In this document: positions 22,059 through 32,776 of the stretch, piece after piece
How positions within the stretch are numbered: the stretch's first letter is position 1
Layout of the letters: each line of letters begins with the position of its first letter
Assembly (NCBI RefSeq): GCF_023101765.2
Contig: NC_064240.1
Span: forward strand, 1,302,001 to 1,366,000
Length of the DNA stretch: 64,000 bases
Origin: Spodoptera frugiperda
Taxonomy: Eukaryota > Arthropoda > Insecta > Lepidoptera > Noctuidae
Reading direction: 5' to 3'
The notes under the pieces: generated by a model
Databases searched by the model: none
Told to the model about the DNA's origin: nothing
What the model saw: the letters and a program-made list of their open reading frames with translations, nothing else
Position numbers and translations under genes: made by a program

Positions 22059-22855
22059 TAAATATATAAATGACCATGCCAGATCCTGCCCCACTTAATT
22101 TCATCAATGTACAAAAAATGTAAATTAATCAAAATTATGCAATGAAAATAAGACCCTTGGTTACTTAATTATTATTCTGATAAACTTGCGGATAAAAATA
22201 AGAAATAAAAAGAATTTTAAAAACCCAAGGCCTATTTCCTGTATTTATCGCGACCCTCTGCGTTTCTTAGTACGCTTGCACAAGGAACAAAACGAGTAAT
22301 TCAATAAAAAAAAAGATTTATTAATGTAATGTGTACGAATTTTAATATGAATTTGGTTTTAATACATACTGCTAGTTAATTTTTTTTTATAATATATATT
22401 ATAATGAATGCATATTATAATTATGATTTCGTGTTTGAACGTTAGTGATTAGATGTAACGAAACCTCATTGGCGTGCGTGTGTCATTATGTCCAAAAAGT
22501 CATTATTTGACATTCGCTCTGTCTGTTCTGTTTACATTGTTGTTTCGTTATGATTATGAATTAAAGTAGGATTACTAAAGGTGATATTGGTGATGAGTGA
22601 TGACATTCCTTCCTTTCATAGCTAAACACCCTATGATAGCATTGTAATTTAATTATTTCTACCATTATAACTGCAATTAACCTAACCTAAATGTAATATT
22701 TTGTACTTAGATTCATATAGAAACCGCAAGATCTAAAGGCTTTTAATCATGTTTTTAGTTATCACTAATAGAGCAGCAATAGAATGCTACATTTGGCATG
22801 TCTGTACACTATATTTTTTTGGTGGGACAAAGCTCTATAGAGATTCTGGCATTGT
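22059..22855. other. AT-rich DNA between repeat parts
   Basis: No gene seen. There is a perfect 16-bp AT palindrome at 22388-22403. Confidence 0.3.
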
Positions 22856-22867
22856 CATTTTTCGACA

Positions 22868-22920
22868 TGAGTGTCATTGTTGTGGTTTTTGGGGTCGCTA
22901 ATATCGAATACGGAGTGAAT
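22868..22920 (+). repeat. Diverged single copy of the 99-bp unit
   Basis: 'gagtgtcattgttgtggttt' and 'ttggggtcgctaatatcgaa' then 'tacggagtgaatc' follow the order of the minisatellite unit, with scattered changes, about 800 bases past the array. Confidence 0.7.
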
Positions 22921-23107
22921 CATTCGATTTTATAAAAATTGTCTTCTTCCGGAATTAATTGACCCAAGACAGGCAAGAAATATGAATTTACGGGCTCATT
23001 CCTCGCATATTCAAACAAATATCGTGAAAATAAAGAATTGATGTTTAATTTATTTTATGTATTTTCTTTGTTTGTTCCACCCAGGTCTTGTCACGTTCGT
23101 TACCATA

Positions 23108-23148
23108 ATTGTTTTTTTTTTTATCTTGGCGACCCCGAAAACCATTGA
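23108..23148 (-). repeat. Inverted remnant of the 99-bp unit
   Basis: The minus strand reads 'atggttttcggggtcgccaa', close to the unit's 'atggtttttggggtcgctta'. It is short and in the opposite orientation to the array. Confidence 0.45.
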
Positions 23149-23303
23149 TATAAAACCATAATAAAATATACAAAAAAAAAAAAAACTTAAAAACATGTTT
23201 TTGTGATGAACCGAACAAAATAATTTTAATATTAATACTAACAGTAGGCGGAAAATTTAGCATTGTTATGAGAATAATTAGTATAAAAGATATGGCGAAA
23301 AAG

Positions 23304-23690
23304 TGCTCATCACGCTAAATATCTTTTCTTGAAAGTATATTCAAATCTCTTCAGGTTCGGCTGGGCTGGAGTCCATGTCAGGGATTCTACATCCTCGATT
23401 TTCGTATGGCGCTAAAATGTGCTCATCACGCTGAACAACTTTTCTTAAGATAGTATATTCATATAAAATGCTCATCACGCTAAATATCTTTTGTTGAAAG
23501 TATATTCAAATCTCTTCAGGTTCGGCTGGGCTGGAGTCCATGTCAGGGATTCTACATCCTCGATTTTCGTATGGCGCTAAAATGTGCTCATCACGCTGAA
23601 CAACTTTTCTTAAGATAGTATATTCATATCTCTTCAGGTTCATCTGGGCTGTTAAGTGTCCACGTCAGGGATTCCTGACCCTTGATTAAT
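23304..23690. repeat. 165-bp tandem duplication with 115/50 substructure
   Basis: The word TGCTCATCACGCT starts at 23304, 23419, 23469 and 23584, giving spacings 115, 50, 115. Copies 23304-23468 and 23469-23633 are nearly identical over 165 bases (for example 'aggttcggctgggctggagt' in both). A related partial segment 'aggttcatctgggctgttaa' follows at 23636. So a 115-base unit and a shorter 50-base version were duplicated together, recently by the low divergence. Confidence 0.9.
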
Positions 23691-23830
23691 TTCTACGAGG
23701 TATTAATTTGCCACCGGTCCTTGATAAGTCTACAAAGTTTGAACGAAATCGGTCCGTTTAAAATGGGTAAAAATCGAGTTGGAAGAGGTCGGTTATATAG
23801 AAACATACAAACAAACACACATACATACAT
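23691..23830. repeat. Trailing part of the complex repeat region
   Basis: 'aagtctacaaagtttgaacg', 'aaatcggtccgtttaaaatg' and 'acatacaaacaaacacacat' resemble the common lepidopteran repeat that ends in runs of 'acatacaaac'. Non-coding. Confidence 0.45.
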
Positions 23831-23914
23831 CCTTTACATATTAAACTAAATAAAAGCATGTAAAAAGTTAGTTTTGCGTTGGCACCATTTGATTTTTGAT
23901 TTCGAACGCTTACT

Positions 23915-23945
23915 TTCCGAAAACTATGAAAATGACACCAATCGA
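23915..23945 (-). repeat. Second inverted remnant of the 99-bp unit
   Basis: The minus strand reads 'ggtgtcattttcatagtttt' then 'cgg', against the unit's 'ggtgtcattttcatggtttt'. Confidence 0.5.
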
Positions 23946-25400
23946 ATAATCCGAGCCCAAATTCGGCACTGAACGGAATTGAACAACAGATAACACAAAA
24001 CATTTGAGTCTACGCACGCACTAAACAATATAAAAATATTAAAAAAGAAAGTAAGAAAATATTAAAACTTTCAAAGCATCAAATTCATTTTGTCATAATT
24101 TCCGCAGCTATCCGTGCGTATGTGTGTATTGTCAAGAGTCGTGTCAATGTAGTGATGCGATTCGATACCTGTCAATTATGAGAACGCGTCCTTAATCGCC
24201 ATAGCTCACGTGACAGTTCACTGTGTCAAACTCATTCGTATTCCGAACAACATGTTTTATGCCAGTATTTTTATTCATTAATTGCCAATACACAATCCCC
24301 GATCCCCTCTTTGTGTACCAAGCCTTACAATTTGCATAGTTCCGTAAATAATGATTACATCAGTTTACAAATGGCGGAATTATATGTTAATTTAAGATTT
24401 TAAATAAATATCTAGTGTATTAACTATAGGTTACTCGTTTTACAACTTTATTTTTGCTACGTAGTTATTTCTAGCTTATTTGATTGCTTTTATCAATAAA
24501 GATCAGAGACCATCTGCTTCCGTATATTTAAGCAGGTAAACAATCGGTAAAACCTGCTTAGTTTTATATGTTTGATTTTTGACATAAATAAAGTAATACA
24601 AGTGTGCCCCTCTAACTGTTTTACCAATCACAAAGACGGGTTGCATCGTTATTCAAATCTTGTGCTAAAATAATAAAATCGAAAAAGGCTTAATGTTTAC
24701 TGCTCCGTATTACGCTTAACGAGCACAGCAAACATACTCGTATCTTGCTTTCTAGGACTATTTATGAAATCACTTTACTAACAAAATAACATAATATGAC
24801 GAATGTCATGGTTGTAATATCTGCATAATATCCATCCATCCATACATTTCAGTTACCACCATGTAAATTCTGTCACCCTTGCTCCCTCCGTAGGAAATAT
24901 GACATTAAAAGCCACGTAGTCACACGGCACTCTGATTGAACATTTTGCTTACATAATAGTTAGGGAGGGTTCGGAGGCACAGCACGTGCGGCTTAGCAAG
25001 GAGGGAACTAGTTGGGTTCCGTAAGGCAAGGAATAGTTGAATGAAGTCAAATTATTTTTGACATTTATTGTAGTAGAGTTATGTATAGCAGACTAACTGA
25101 TATGAATCCCAGGAAGCTGCTGGATTCAGGGTGATTCCAACTGGCACATTTGGAAGTCACTTGGTGAAGTCTATGTTCAGCAGTTCTTGTGTCTGATATA
25201 ATGATGAATGTAGTAGCAACACAAGTGGATCCAAATTCTAAAATTTCGACCAGCCACCGAGGGACAAGGATCAGTATTCTTTACTCTTTGGTGGCCCAAT
25301 GGCAATACCCAAGAAAATGTGGGGTTTATGGCAAACGCTCTATTAAACATGCCTTTCCATGGTGAACATAATTCTGTTTAAGACGATAAACCTAAGGCCA
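23946..25400. other. Unassigned DNA
   Basis: No supported gene or repeat. Confidence 0.3.
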
Positions 25401-25402
25401 GC

Positions 25403-25445
25403 GGTACACGGACTGCTTCAAGCAGTTGAGACTGACTGCTTGATA
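25403..25445. repeat. Palindromic repeat end flanking repeat E
   Basis: ACTGCTT (25412-25418) and AAGCAGT (25420-25426) form a 7-bp stem with a one-base gap, and 'actgactgcttga' follows. It abuts the repeat E insertion. Possibly one end of a MITE split by that insertion. Confidence 0.35.
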
Positions 25446-25735
25446 CTTTTTTTTTTTTTTTGAGGGGGAAAATCATCCAATGACTTCTCCCGCCTTGGGC
25501 GAGGCGAGAGGGAGTGTCAGACTCTTACTGACTAAAAACCACCCCGTTCCTTCTTCTGCTTTTCGAGCCGGAGCCCCAGTAAACCCGCTAAGTAGTCCGC
25601 AGCTCCGGATCAGGCATCAGCCCTTCTGGGCCCCATCTGTGGTGGTCTGATGGCTCTTTGAGGCGCGCGCGGAACGCGTGATGCTGCGACCGCGCGGTGA
25701 ACTAGGTGTAGTCATTCATTCACTGCCGTATACAC
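25446..25735 (+). repeat. Repeat E, longest copy (probable retroelement fragment)
   Basis: After a 16-18-base T run come 'cgccttgggcgaggcgagag', 'agtgtcagactcttactgac', 'cgagccggagccccagtaaa', 'cccgctaagtagtccgcagc' and a GC-rich part to about 25735. Reverse-complement relatives are at 7165-7285 and 29045-29190. The GC-rich segment is a common lepidopteran repeat; a LINE 5' region is possible, but no protein motif is visible. Confidence 0.6.
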
Positions 25736-26189
25736 CTTCAAACCTTCAACTGCATGATGAGATTCCAGCGTGTCATGTTCATACTGTCACGGTTAAGTAA
25801 AGAGAACTGTTGGTTACCGACCACCTACAGCAGGCAGTAAGGTACTCATGTCGATTAGGGGTTATAATGGATACTAGTAAATTAGCTATTTATTTCCAAC
25901 TGTAGAGCACGCTGGTCTAATCAATTACGTGTTTTTGGGGATTCATTTTTCATTGATATGTTCGGTTTTTGTGCTATGCCTAGCTTAAATGTTTTAATAT
26001 AGGTTTAGATTTAGATTTAATACACACGAAGTGTTCATGCTTGAAATGCGCTACGAGAATTACTGTTGAGTGTGAAGTTTCTTAGTGTCTTCATTGTCCT
26101 AATTGAATAAGTTTCTCTTAGGAAGGTGGGCCCCACCATTAACCACATCATCGATTACTACCAGACAAGTTAGCACCCAAAGTCTGAGA
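25736..26189. other. Unassigned DNA
   Basis: No gene seen. 25736-25800 may be the other side of the element interrupted by repeat E. Confidence 0.3.
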
Positions 26190-26306
26190 AGAATCCTATA
26201 CTTGAGCTGCATATCTACATAACTTAATATCAGTGGAGACGATCACATAATTTCACAGCTTAGCTATTACATCATAGCACATCTCTGGTGGAAAAGCACC
26301 CCGACG
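26190..26306 (+). mobile_element. Half copy of MITE family F
   Basis: Carries 'cacataatttcacagcttag' and ends 'catagcacatctctggtgga' then 'aaagcacccc', matching the right half of 552-806 in the same orientation. Confidence 0.65.
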
Positions 26307-27893
26307 GCCACGCTTTCAATCATTCATCAAACGAAGCAATCACACCATATATAGAGACAGACAGTAATATTCACAACAAAATTTCCAAATCGATCCACCC
26401 ATTCCATAAAGAAGAATGCACTAGAAATGTTCAAGTTAAAGTGTCAATTAAGTCAAGAACTTATTAGTGCCGGAGTGCTCCTACATGCAGCGCAAGTCCT
26501 CGCACAACTTAAGTTAGTTACAAGCAACTTTATCGTTTCAAATATTTAGTTAGAGTACCTAAATTAGTGTTAAATTTTCATGGAAACTTTCTAATAACGT
26601 TATGGGGGAGAAGTGGGACTTGCTTTCAGTGGGAGTCGAGTTGAGTTTAATGGTAGTGAGTTTTGGAACTAATTCGTTTGAGGGTTTTATTGAGTGCAAG
26701 GAATCGGTTTAGTTGAATAATTTGACTTTGAAATGATTTGACTTTGGTTTTGTTACAAAACACCTTGAATAGCATATTCATTGTATTTAAATCACCGAAA
26801 GATTAAACAGTATTTAAAAGTCATATAAATCAAAATGTGTACCAAATATTAGATTGATTTGTCACTAGGAAGGAGCTAATATTACAATTACTCGACATAA
26901 ACAAAGAAACAAACGGGGCAAGGTATATAAATCGTTTAAAAATGATACCTTGAATCTACCATCGAAGTAAATATCGTTTAGCATCGACCATTACCTATAC
27001 CTATTATCTCATCTTATAATACCCAATCCATTCTCGCTATAAGATCAACAGTTAACTCATTAAATGTGGTTTCTCACTAAAATCCGACCAGATTACACAA
27101 ATATGTTGTGGTACGCCAAATCTAAATATTTTTAATGTTTTTGCACAGATTTCAAAATATTTTTCAATGAAATTCATTGAGTGTGGTATGGTGATGAGAT
27201 GCTCAACGTTTGGCTTGTTATAATATCAATTAATAATGATTTATTATTTAATTACTCGTATACTCTAAATTATGGCCCTAAATTCGCTAATCGTATAGTA
27301 GAACAAAATACTGTAAGAAAAATAAACAAAAAATATATCTTTAAATAATTGACAAAGTTATCTTGATCTTTTGCGTCACGTTGTCGCGTAAAAACGTATT
27401 TATACATTTATGCGACAGTACAGTCATCAGTTTGATTTTAACAGTTTGTGAAATATTTCTCCAATACAATTTGAGTAGCTACCATTCCTACCTTGAAAGC
27501 TGCCTCGCCCTGACGTATGACATAACCCAAGGTTAGCATAAATGTTGTGAACTCCTGTTCTAATGTTTACTCCACCTAAATGCATCACCTTGGGACGTCT
27601 GTGACCTATTTTTCGGTTTTCGCGATTCATGTAATAAACATATTATTAGGTTATAATGACGTCAATGGATGTTCAGTGTCGTGTTACCTTTGCTCAAGGC
27701 GTTAACAGTTTTTGTTAAGAAAACAGATTGCGATTTGTGAAGACGCCACAAAAACATTTGTTATTGAGAAGTTTAAAGTGTTTTTCATGGCAAACGTTAC
27801 TGAAGTGAAGAATTGTTTTACAGATACGTAAAAAGTGAATAAGAATAAACTTTATACGAAACCACATAACCAGCTTATGGATCAAAGTCAAAA
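26307..27893. other. Unassigned DNA
   Basis: No supported gene or repeat. Confidence 0.3.
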
Positions 27894-27922
27894 CTTTTCC
27901 GATACCTACAGTATCGGAAAAG
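27894..27922. repeat. Perfect 12-bp hairpin
   Basis: CTTTTCCGATAC (27894-27905), loop CTACA, GTATCGGAAAAG (27911-27922). All twelve pairs are canonical. No T run follows that would make it a terminator. Possibly a transposon remnant or a structured RNA element. Confidence 0.8.
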
Positions 27923-29044
27923 TCCCATTTAGATCTTCAGACTTCAACGGTCCCATCAACAGGACAGACTCAAGACATTTATACCCTGTGTGTGTTCCGA
28001 AACTGACACTAATAGTTTGAATTCACGACCTAAATATTTCAAATATAAATATTTAAATTACATCTTTACATACCTTTATTTTTATGAGTTCGTTGCCTCT
28101 GCATTTACGTCACTGGTCACCTAAAATTGTTGTTCACGCTCTTTAACCCTTATGGGTTGGGCAGATCTCCAAGTGCTACCATTTGCACAGTTTGTATGAA
28201 ATTGCCCAGGTAGCTATTTTACGGAACATTACTTTATATCTGTAAAGCAATAGGAAGCGAGTAATAGGCTAACACAGAAACGTCAAACGTAAAGTCCATT
28301 ACCTAGTTCTTGTTACTCAAATTACCTGAAACAGCAGATTTACCATAGCACAGCTATTTTTCTCTGTTCTAGATTTATCCCATTCAAGGTAACATACCCG
28401 CATAGTTTGGTCCACAGTTGTTTTTCTGATGTGATTGATTCCATTTCTACGTAACATATCAACATAGGTTAGCTATGCTGTATTAACCTACGTGCTCACC
28501 TCAACTGATTTTACCATTTATAAAAACGCTTTTTAGATTTTGACTTACATTTCTTTCTACATAACAGAAATACTTTATTGACCTAGTTCAAAGTGGTATT
28601 GTCGAAAGAAATACAAAACAATTTAACCGTAAAAGATTGATATCGGTTACCGTATTCATTGCACCTTTGCAGAAAGTCAGATAAAAAATTTCTTCCCCTT
28701 TCTTCAATAAATATCAATACGCGACACAGGCAAGGCCCGAGTACTTTACGATCCAAAACTAGATACAATTTACGATCGAATATCCCCCTATTAGTTACAA
28801 GTGGATGATTTTCGATGGAATCGATTATTCGATTATTTATTATGCGATTATCGTTCACGCGTAATGTGGGATACCGATTCGACTTACAAGTCATCGGGCA
28901 ATTAATTTTTGGGTGACGAAGAAAGTTGGTGTTCTACACTGAGGGGCAATTTTGTGGGTGTTATAATGGACATTAGATACATAACAGCCCGACATACGAC
29001 GCGACGCAACAACGTCGCGCTACCAACTACACAGATCTTAACTG
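27923..29044. other. Unassigned DNA
   Basis: No gene seen. A cluster of TCGAT/ATCGA words lies at 28810-28855 (for example aatcgattattcgattattt). Confidence 0.3.
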
Positions 29045-29190
29045 GAGCTGTGGACTATCTAGCGGGTTTACAGGGGTTCCAGTTCGAAAAACAGAAGTAG
29101 GAACGGGGTGGTTTTTAGTCAAGAGCCTGACACTCCCTTTTACCTCGCTCAAGGCGGGAGAAAACAAGGGTTAATTTTAACCCTCTACTA
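29045..29190 (-). repeat. Repeat E fragment
   Basis: 'gagctgtggactatctagcg', 'ggtttacaggggttccagtt' and 'aacggggtggtttttagtca' then 'ctcgctcaaggcgggag' form the reverse complement of the middle of 25446-25640. Confidence 0.65.
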
Positions 29191-30160
29191 GAAAAAAACA
29201 GTTACGTGGCTTTAAACATATAACTTCTTTACATGTTTGCAGTTTAATACCATTTTTTTAAGCTCTGTTACATGTTCATACATTCTAATCAAAGCATAGA
29301 TTTTTACGGCCATCCAATTTGGCACAGTTTTAAATTGATTAGCTCTATCGACAGGTTTATTACCGTAGTAGTTCAGGCATGAAGATATTGCAGTGTTTTT
29401 AGTGTTCAACAATGTTTTAGAGCGGTGAATGTGGTGATTCTTCTTTCATAAATATTTATTCTAATAACGATAGTGGTTAGTACAGAATTTACATTTACGT
29501 ACCCAAAAGGTTATTTTGAAGTAGGATCCTCCTCAGTTAATTTCATCTTTCTCAATCTTCACTTATCTCAATCATTCGGAATCGTAAAATCGTGACAGAC
29601 ATTAAAATTCTAAACACTTCAAAGTAACAAAAGTTTTCAAGTTCAAAATTTCAAACGTAAAACATAGCGTACCTTTCTGAAGGAGTTAATCAGCAAGTCA
29701 AGACTTTACGAGTCAAAGAAACAAAGTTTTCTTTAAAAACAGTTTAATTATTAATTTTGGCTGAGTAAAAACCTGTGTCCGCAGTCTCTCTGTCACTAGC
29801 TACCCTCGTCACATTGATATGAATAATTTCGTCCTCAAATCTGCAATGTAGGTCGCTACCCAAATCTGGCTCGTGTTTTGGCGTCAGACTCTATTTTCAT
29901 CCTACATTTCATTTTAAATCCAGCGTTAGATGGTAATGGCTTATTGTGATTAGATTTTCGTGCTCATGCCTTGTGTAGATATTGGTGCTTAAGTATGAAT
30001 TTTAATGTAGTGTGATTACTAATTGCCTCTCTGACTAAGCATTTTTGGCGTTTTAAGCGTCATTATACTAGAAACTACCCCTAATGTTATATACCTTTTA
30101 TAACGTAAAGGTTGATAGTTCTACCCTTTCAACTTTCTCTTTTCCAAAAATCTACCAACC
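29191..30160. other. Unassigned DNA
   Basis: No supported gene or repeat. Confidence 0.3.
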
Positions 30161-30250
30161 AACAATCTGTCTGTCAGCCATTGTCGTCCCTCTGCAGGGC
30201 AAAGGCCTCCCTACCCTCCTCCCACTAGTCCCTTCGTAAAGCGTTCTGTA
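30161..30250 (+). repeat. Dispersed repeat fragment (family H)
   Basis: 'gccattgtcgtccctctgca' then 'gggcaaaggcctccctaccc' and 'ccttcgtaaagcg' is a common lepidopteran repeat block; relatives are at 42898-42945 and 50774-50840. Confidence 0.55.
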
Positions 30251-30487
30251 CCACAACCACCAACAAGAACAATAAATAATCATATGGCGCAAATGAATTC
30301 TAAACGAGGCTCCTCAAAGTTATGGTGACACGTCATTATGGTTCCCGAAAGCAGTTAGCTGTTATGTCCACATCACACGGTTAATGATAGCCATTATGAT
30401 GATGATCGTAATCACTCGACCCTGAGCCGTGGGAATGCAAAAGAAAATGGCGAACTTGACGGACAATACGCACTAACTGTCACTTAG

Positions 30488-30700
30488 TACTTGTTTGATG
30501 TTGTAGTCTTAGGTTACAGGCCAAGGCTCGAAGATAAAGTGGCTGAAGTATTCTATGATACTATAACACACTATATGGACTATGCTTTAACATTCGGAGA
30601 GTCTACTGCGAGTTTGTTTTACGTTAACGCAATCGACATGTTTATGATGTTCGGCACTCTGATTGGCCTATTCCAATTAACCAACGAATCAACGGGCTAA
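30488..30700 (+). other. Open stretch after a possible splice acceptor
   Basis: After 'actgtcacttag' the frame is open from 30488 to a TAA at 30698-30700 (70 codons). It has mixed polar and hydrophobic residues, including a hydrophobic run around NAIDMFMMFGTLIGLF. It could be a terminal exon, but the pyrimidine tract is weak, the branch-like CTAAC is too close to the AG, and no AATAAA is seen nearby. I recognise no family. Confidence 0.15.
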
Positions 30701-32667
30701 ACGCGGTAACGTTTCGATCGCATGAACGTATGAAAATTTGCACTAGGCCCTCAGCATTTGTATGAAATCAGTCCTCATCGTACTTAGTTTTTAAAAGCCA
30801 AAACAGAATGCATTCTTATCATTCCACGTTTTCTTTTCATCATAATCCATTTCAAGGTCCGGCTTTTCTACTCAATCTACAATCCCATTATAGTTCTAGG
30901 AAGCCGTATTCAGGGTAAACGTAATGCTAAAATACATGACTTTTACACTGTGATTTTCTTCTGTAGCCGTAATTTACTTGGCTATTCCAATGACCAGTTT
31001 TACTTGTCCCCAAGATTCTATGTTTATAGGGCCATTTGCAGTACTTTGGATACGGCCTGGCCGTGACCAAGTATATTTGTGGGCGGATACTATGCACTTA
31101 GCAGGTGTACCCGAATAGATATTGTTTAATGTTACTTATTGTTCTGTTAGAAATCTAGATAAGGTTTACTTTAGTAATCTATCAGGTTGATACAGTAGTA
31201 TTTTAGTAGAATTCATTAGTTGTATCGTACGGTCGGTACTATCTTTGGTTATAAATTTCTGTTCTAATAGTTAAATGACTTTGGAAACAGCGATAAAATG
31301 AATCCCTGCAAGCTACTTCGATACAAGAGTAACCGCAAGAATAAAGTTCGTATCAATTGCATTTTAAATAGCAAATTATAATTTTTAGGCAATAAGATAC
31401 GCTATATCCTCACCGTAAAGTATACTTTCCTTTAATTGATACAGCACTTGAAATTGCCGACCGTTTCCCTAATTTCTATCGAAAGGGACTTTTTATATGT
31501 CTTTAAAATTTATCTCTGTACGTCCCTTTGCATCGTAAAATCTTTCATTGCCTTCTGTGGCCACAGTCGTAAAATCCTTTGTAAAAAATACATGACCAAG
31601 TTTATAAAATTCTTATGTCTATTTGAGATTCGTAGATGTTTCTATTATTCGGTTTACGACGCCATAATGCCTTGTATGGCGGTTTGATGGTGTACTAATG
31701 GGATTTAAATGGTAGTAACATTTTCTATTATTGTTTCAGGTAATATCCTCGTGTTTTGACGAAGGCTGGTGAAACTATCTCAACGGCGTCTGCTAAATTG
31801 GACACTATTGCATACCTTTGGGTTTGTTATAACATTAACATACAAATCTAAGCGATTTATCTTAAAAAACAACAAAAGGTATAATGATGTGGAATGAGAA
31901 AAAATAAAACATGGAAGGGTTCCAAACACCTACGTGAAAATTTTCTAATAACTTCAACCAACTTTTTGAAGGACGTCAATGTTTTGACAATCGTCCCTCC
32001 CAAGTATCCAAAATCATAAAATATAAGACATATGTATTTTCGTTAACCTGACCTTTCCGAAATAAAGATAACAAAAAGAATCCGCAAAATAATTCCACAT
32101 TGAATTCTACTTACTTTCTGTGTAGGCGTACCATCACCAACGCCCAAGGCTTATCCATTGAATATTCCTTTTATACCGATATTTCGCCATCATAATCCAA
32201 GATATTTCTACCCCCACGCAAATGGAGAACATCTTTGCTAAAACAATTTCAAAATAAATTAGCTCGAGGCATATCGGTTAGGTTATCTTACGGCGATGGT
32301 TTCAGATTGTAAGCTACAAACTATTACCATCTATTAAAGGTCCTCGCTCATAATAAATTCATAGTTGTTAGTGTCTAAAATGGGCGGACATTCAGATTGA
32401 GATGCAAATGTTATTTTATTGCAAAATCTTTAAATCCATATAAAACAGAAGTAAATTTGATCTTGTTCGTGTTAAAAATAAAATTCAGTTTGTTAAAGAA
32501 GACGTAGGTTGATCTATTATTAGCTACGACTTGACATAAGCTACTGATAATACAGAATTGCTAACAATAACTCGATACTCGACATTTTATTTCTATTTCT
32601 TTACAAATACGACATCTTGAAGCCAATTATAAATACTCCCACCCATTGTATCTATTCCTAAATATGA
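30701..32667. other. Unassigned DNA
   Basis: No supported gene. A good acceptor-like tract (ttctattattgtttcag) ends at about 31740 with AATAAA near 31903, but only ten codons are open in phase 0. Confidence 0.3.
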
Positions 32668-32776
32668 CGTTGCATGAAACTGTCCTACCTACACGGAATG
32701 CCACAAGGTTCAGTACTGGTTCCTGCGCTGTTTAAATTAGACATTAATATAACATCCTACTTAGACAAGTACTGAA
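32668..32776 (+). pseudogene. Decayed LINE reverse-transcriptase fragment
   Basis: In the frame 32668-32776, between two stops, the protein reads GMPQGSVLVPALFKLDINI in its core. This matches the conserved reverse-transcriptase motif of non-LTR retrotransposons, usually of the form GVPQGSVLGPLLF.L.IND. The glycine after SVL is replaced by valine, and the catalytic FADD motif that should lie 25-40 residues later is not found in frame, because the frame stops at 32774. It is thus a short relic of one reverse-transcriptase block, with no flanking endonuclease or tail recognised. Confidence 0.75.

Noticed and set aside
21221..22132. 303-codon minus and 258-codon plus frames as real genes
   Set aside because: They are produced by a 99-bp tandem repeat whose length is a multiple of three. 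The repeated peptide has no known domain, and the frame holds on both strands.
22388..22403. 16-bp palindrome TATAATATATATTATA
   Set aside because: Pure A/T sequence in a very AT-rich stretch, so a palindrome of this kind is not surprising.
22681..22690. Interstitial telomere repeat (CCTAA)n
   Set aside because: Only two units, CCTAACCTAA; similar two-unit scraps occur at 55081 and 58119. Too short to mean anything.
31240..31262. miR-9-like sequence (tctttggttat)
   Set aside because: Only 11 bases match the known miRNA start, the rest differs, and no hairpin arm pairs with it.
31741..31925. Terminal exon after the good acceptor at 31740 with AATAAA near 31903
   Set aside because: Only ten codons are open in one phase and the other phases stop sooner; there is no partner exon.
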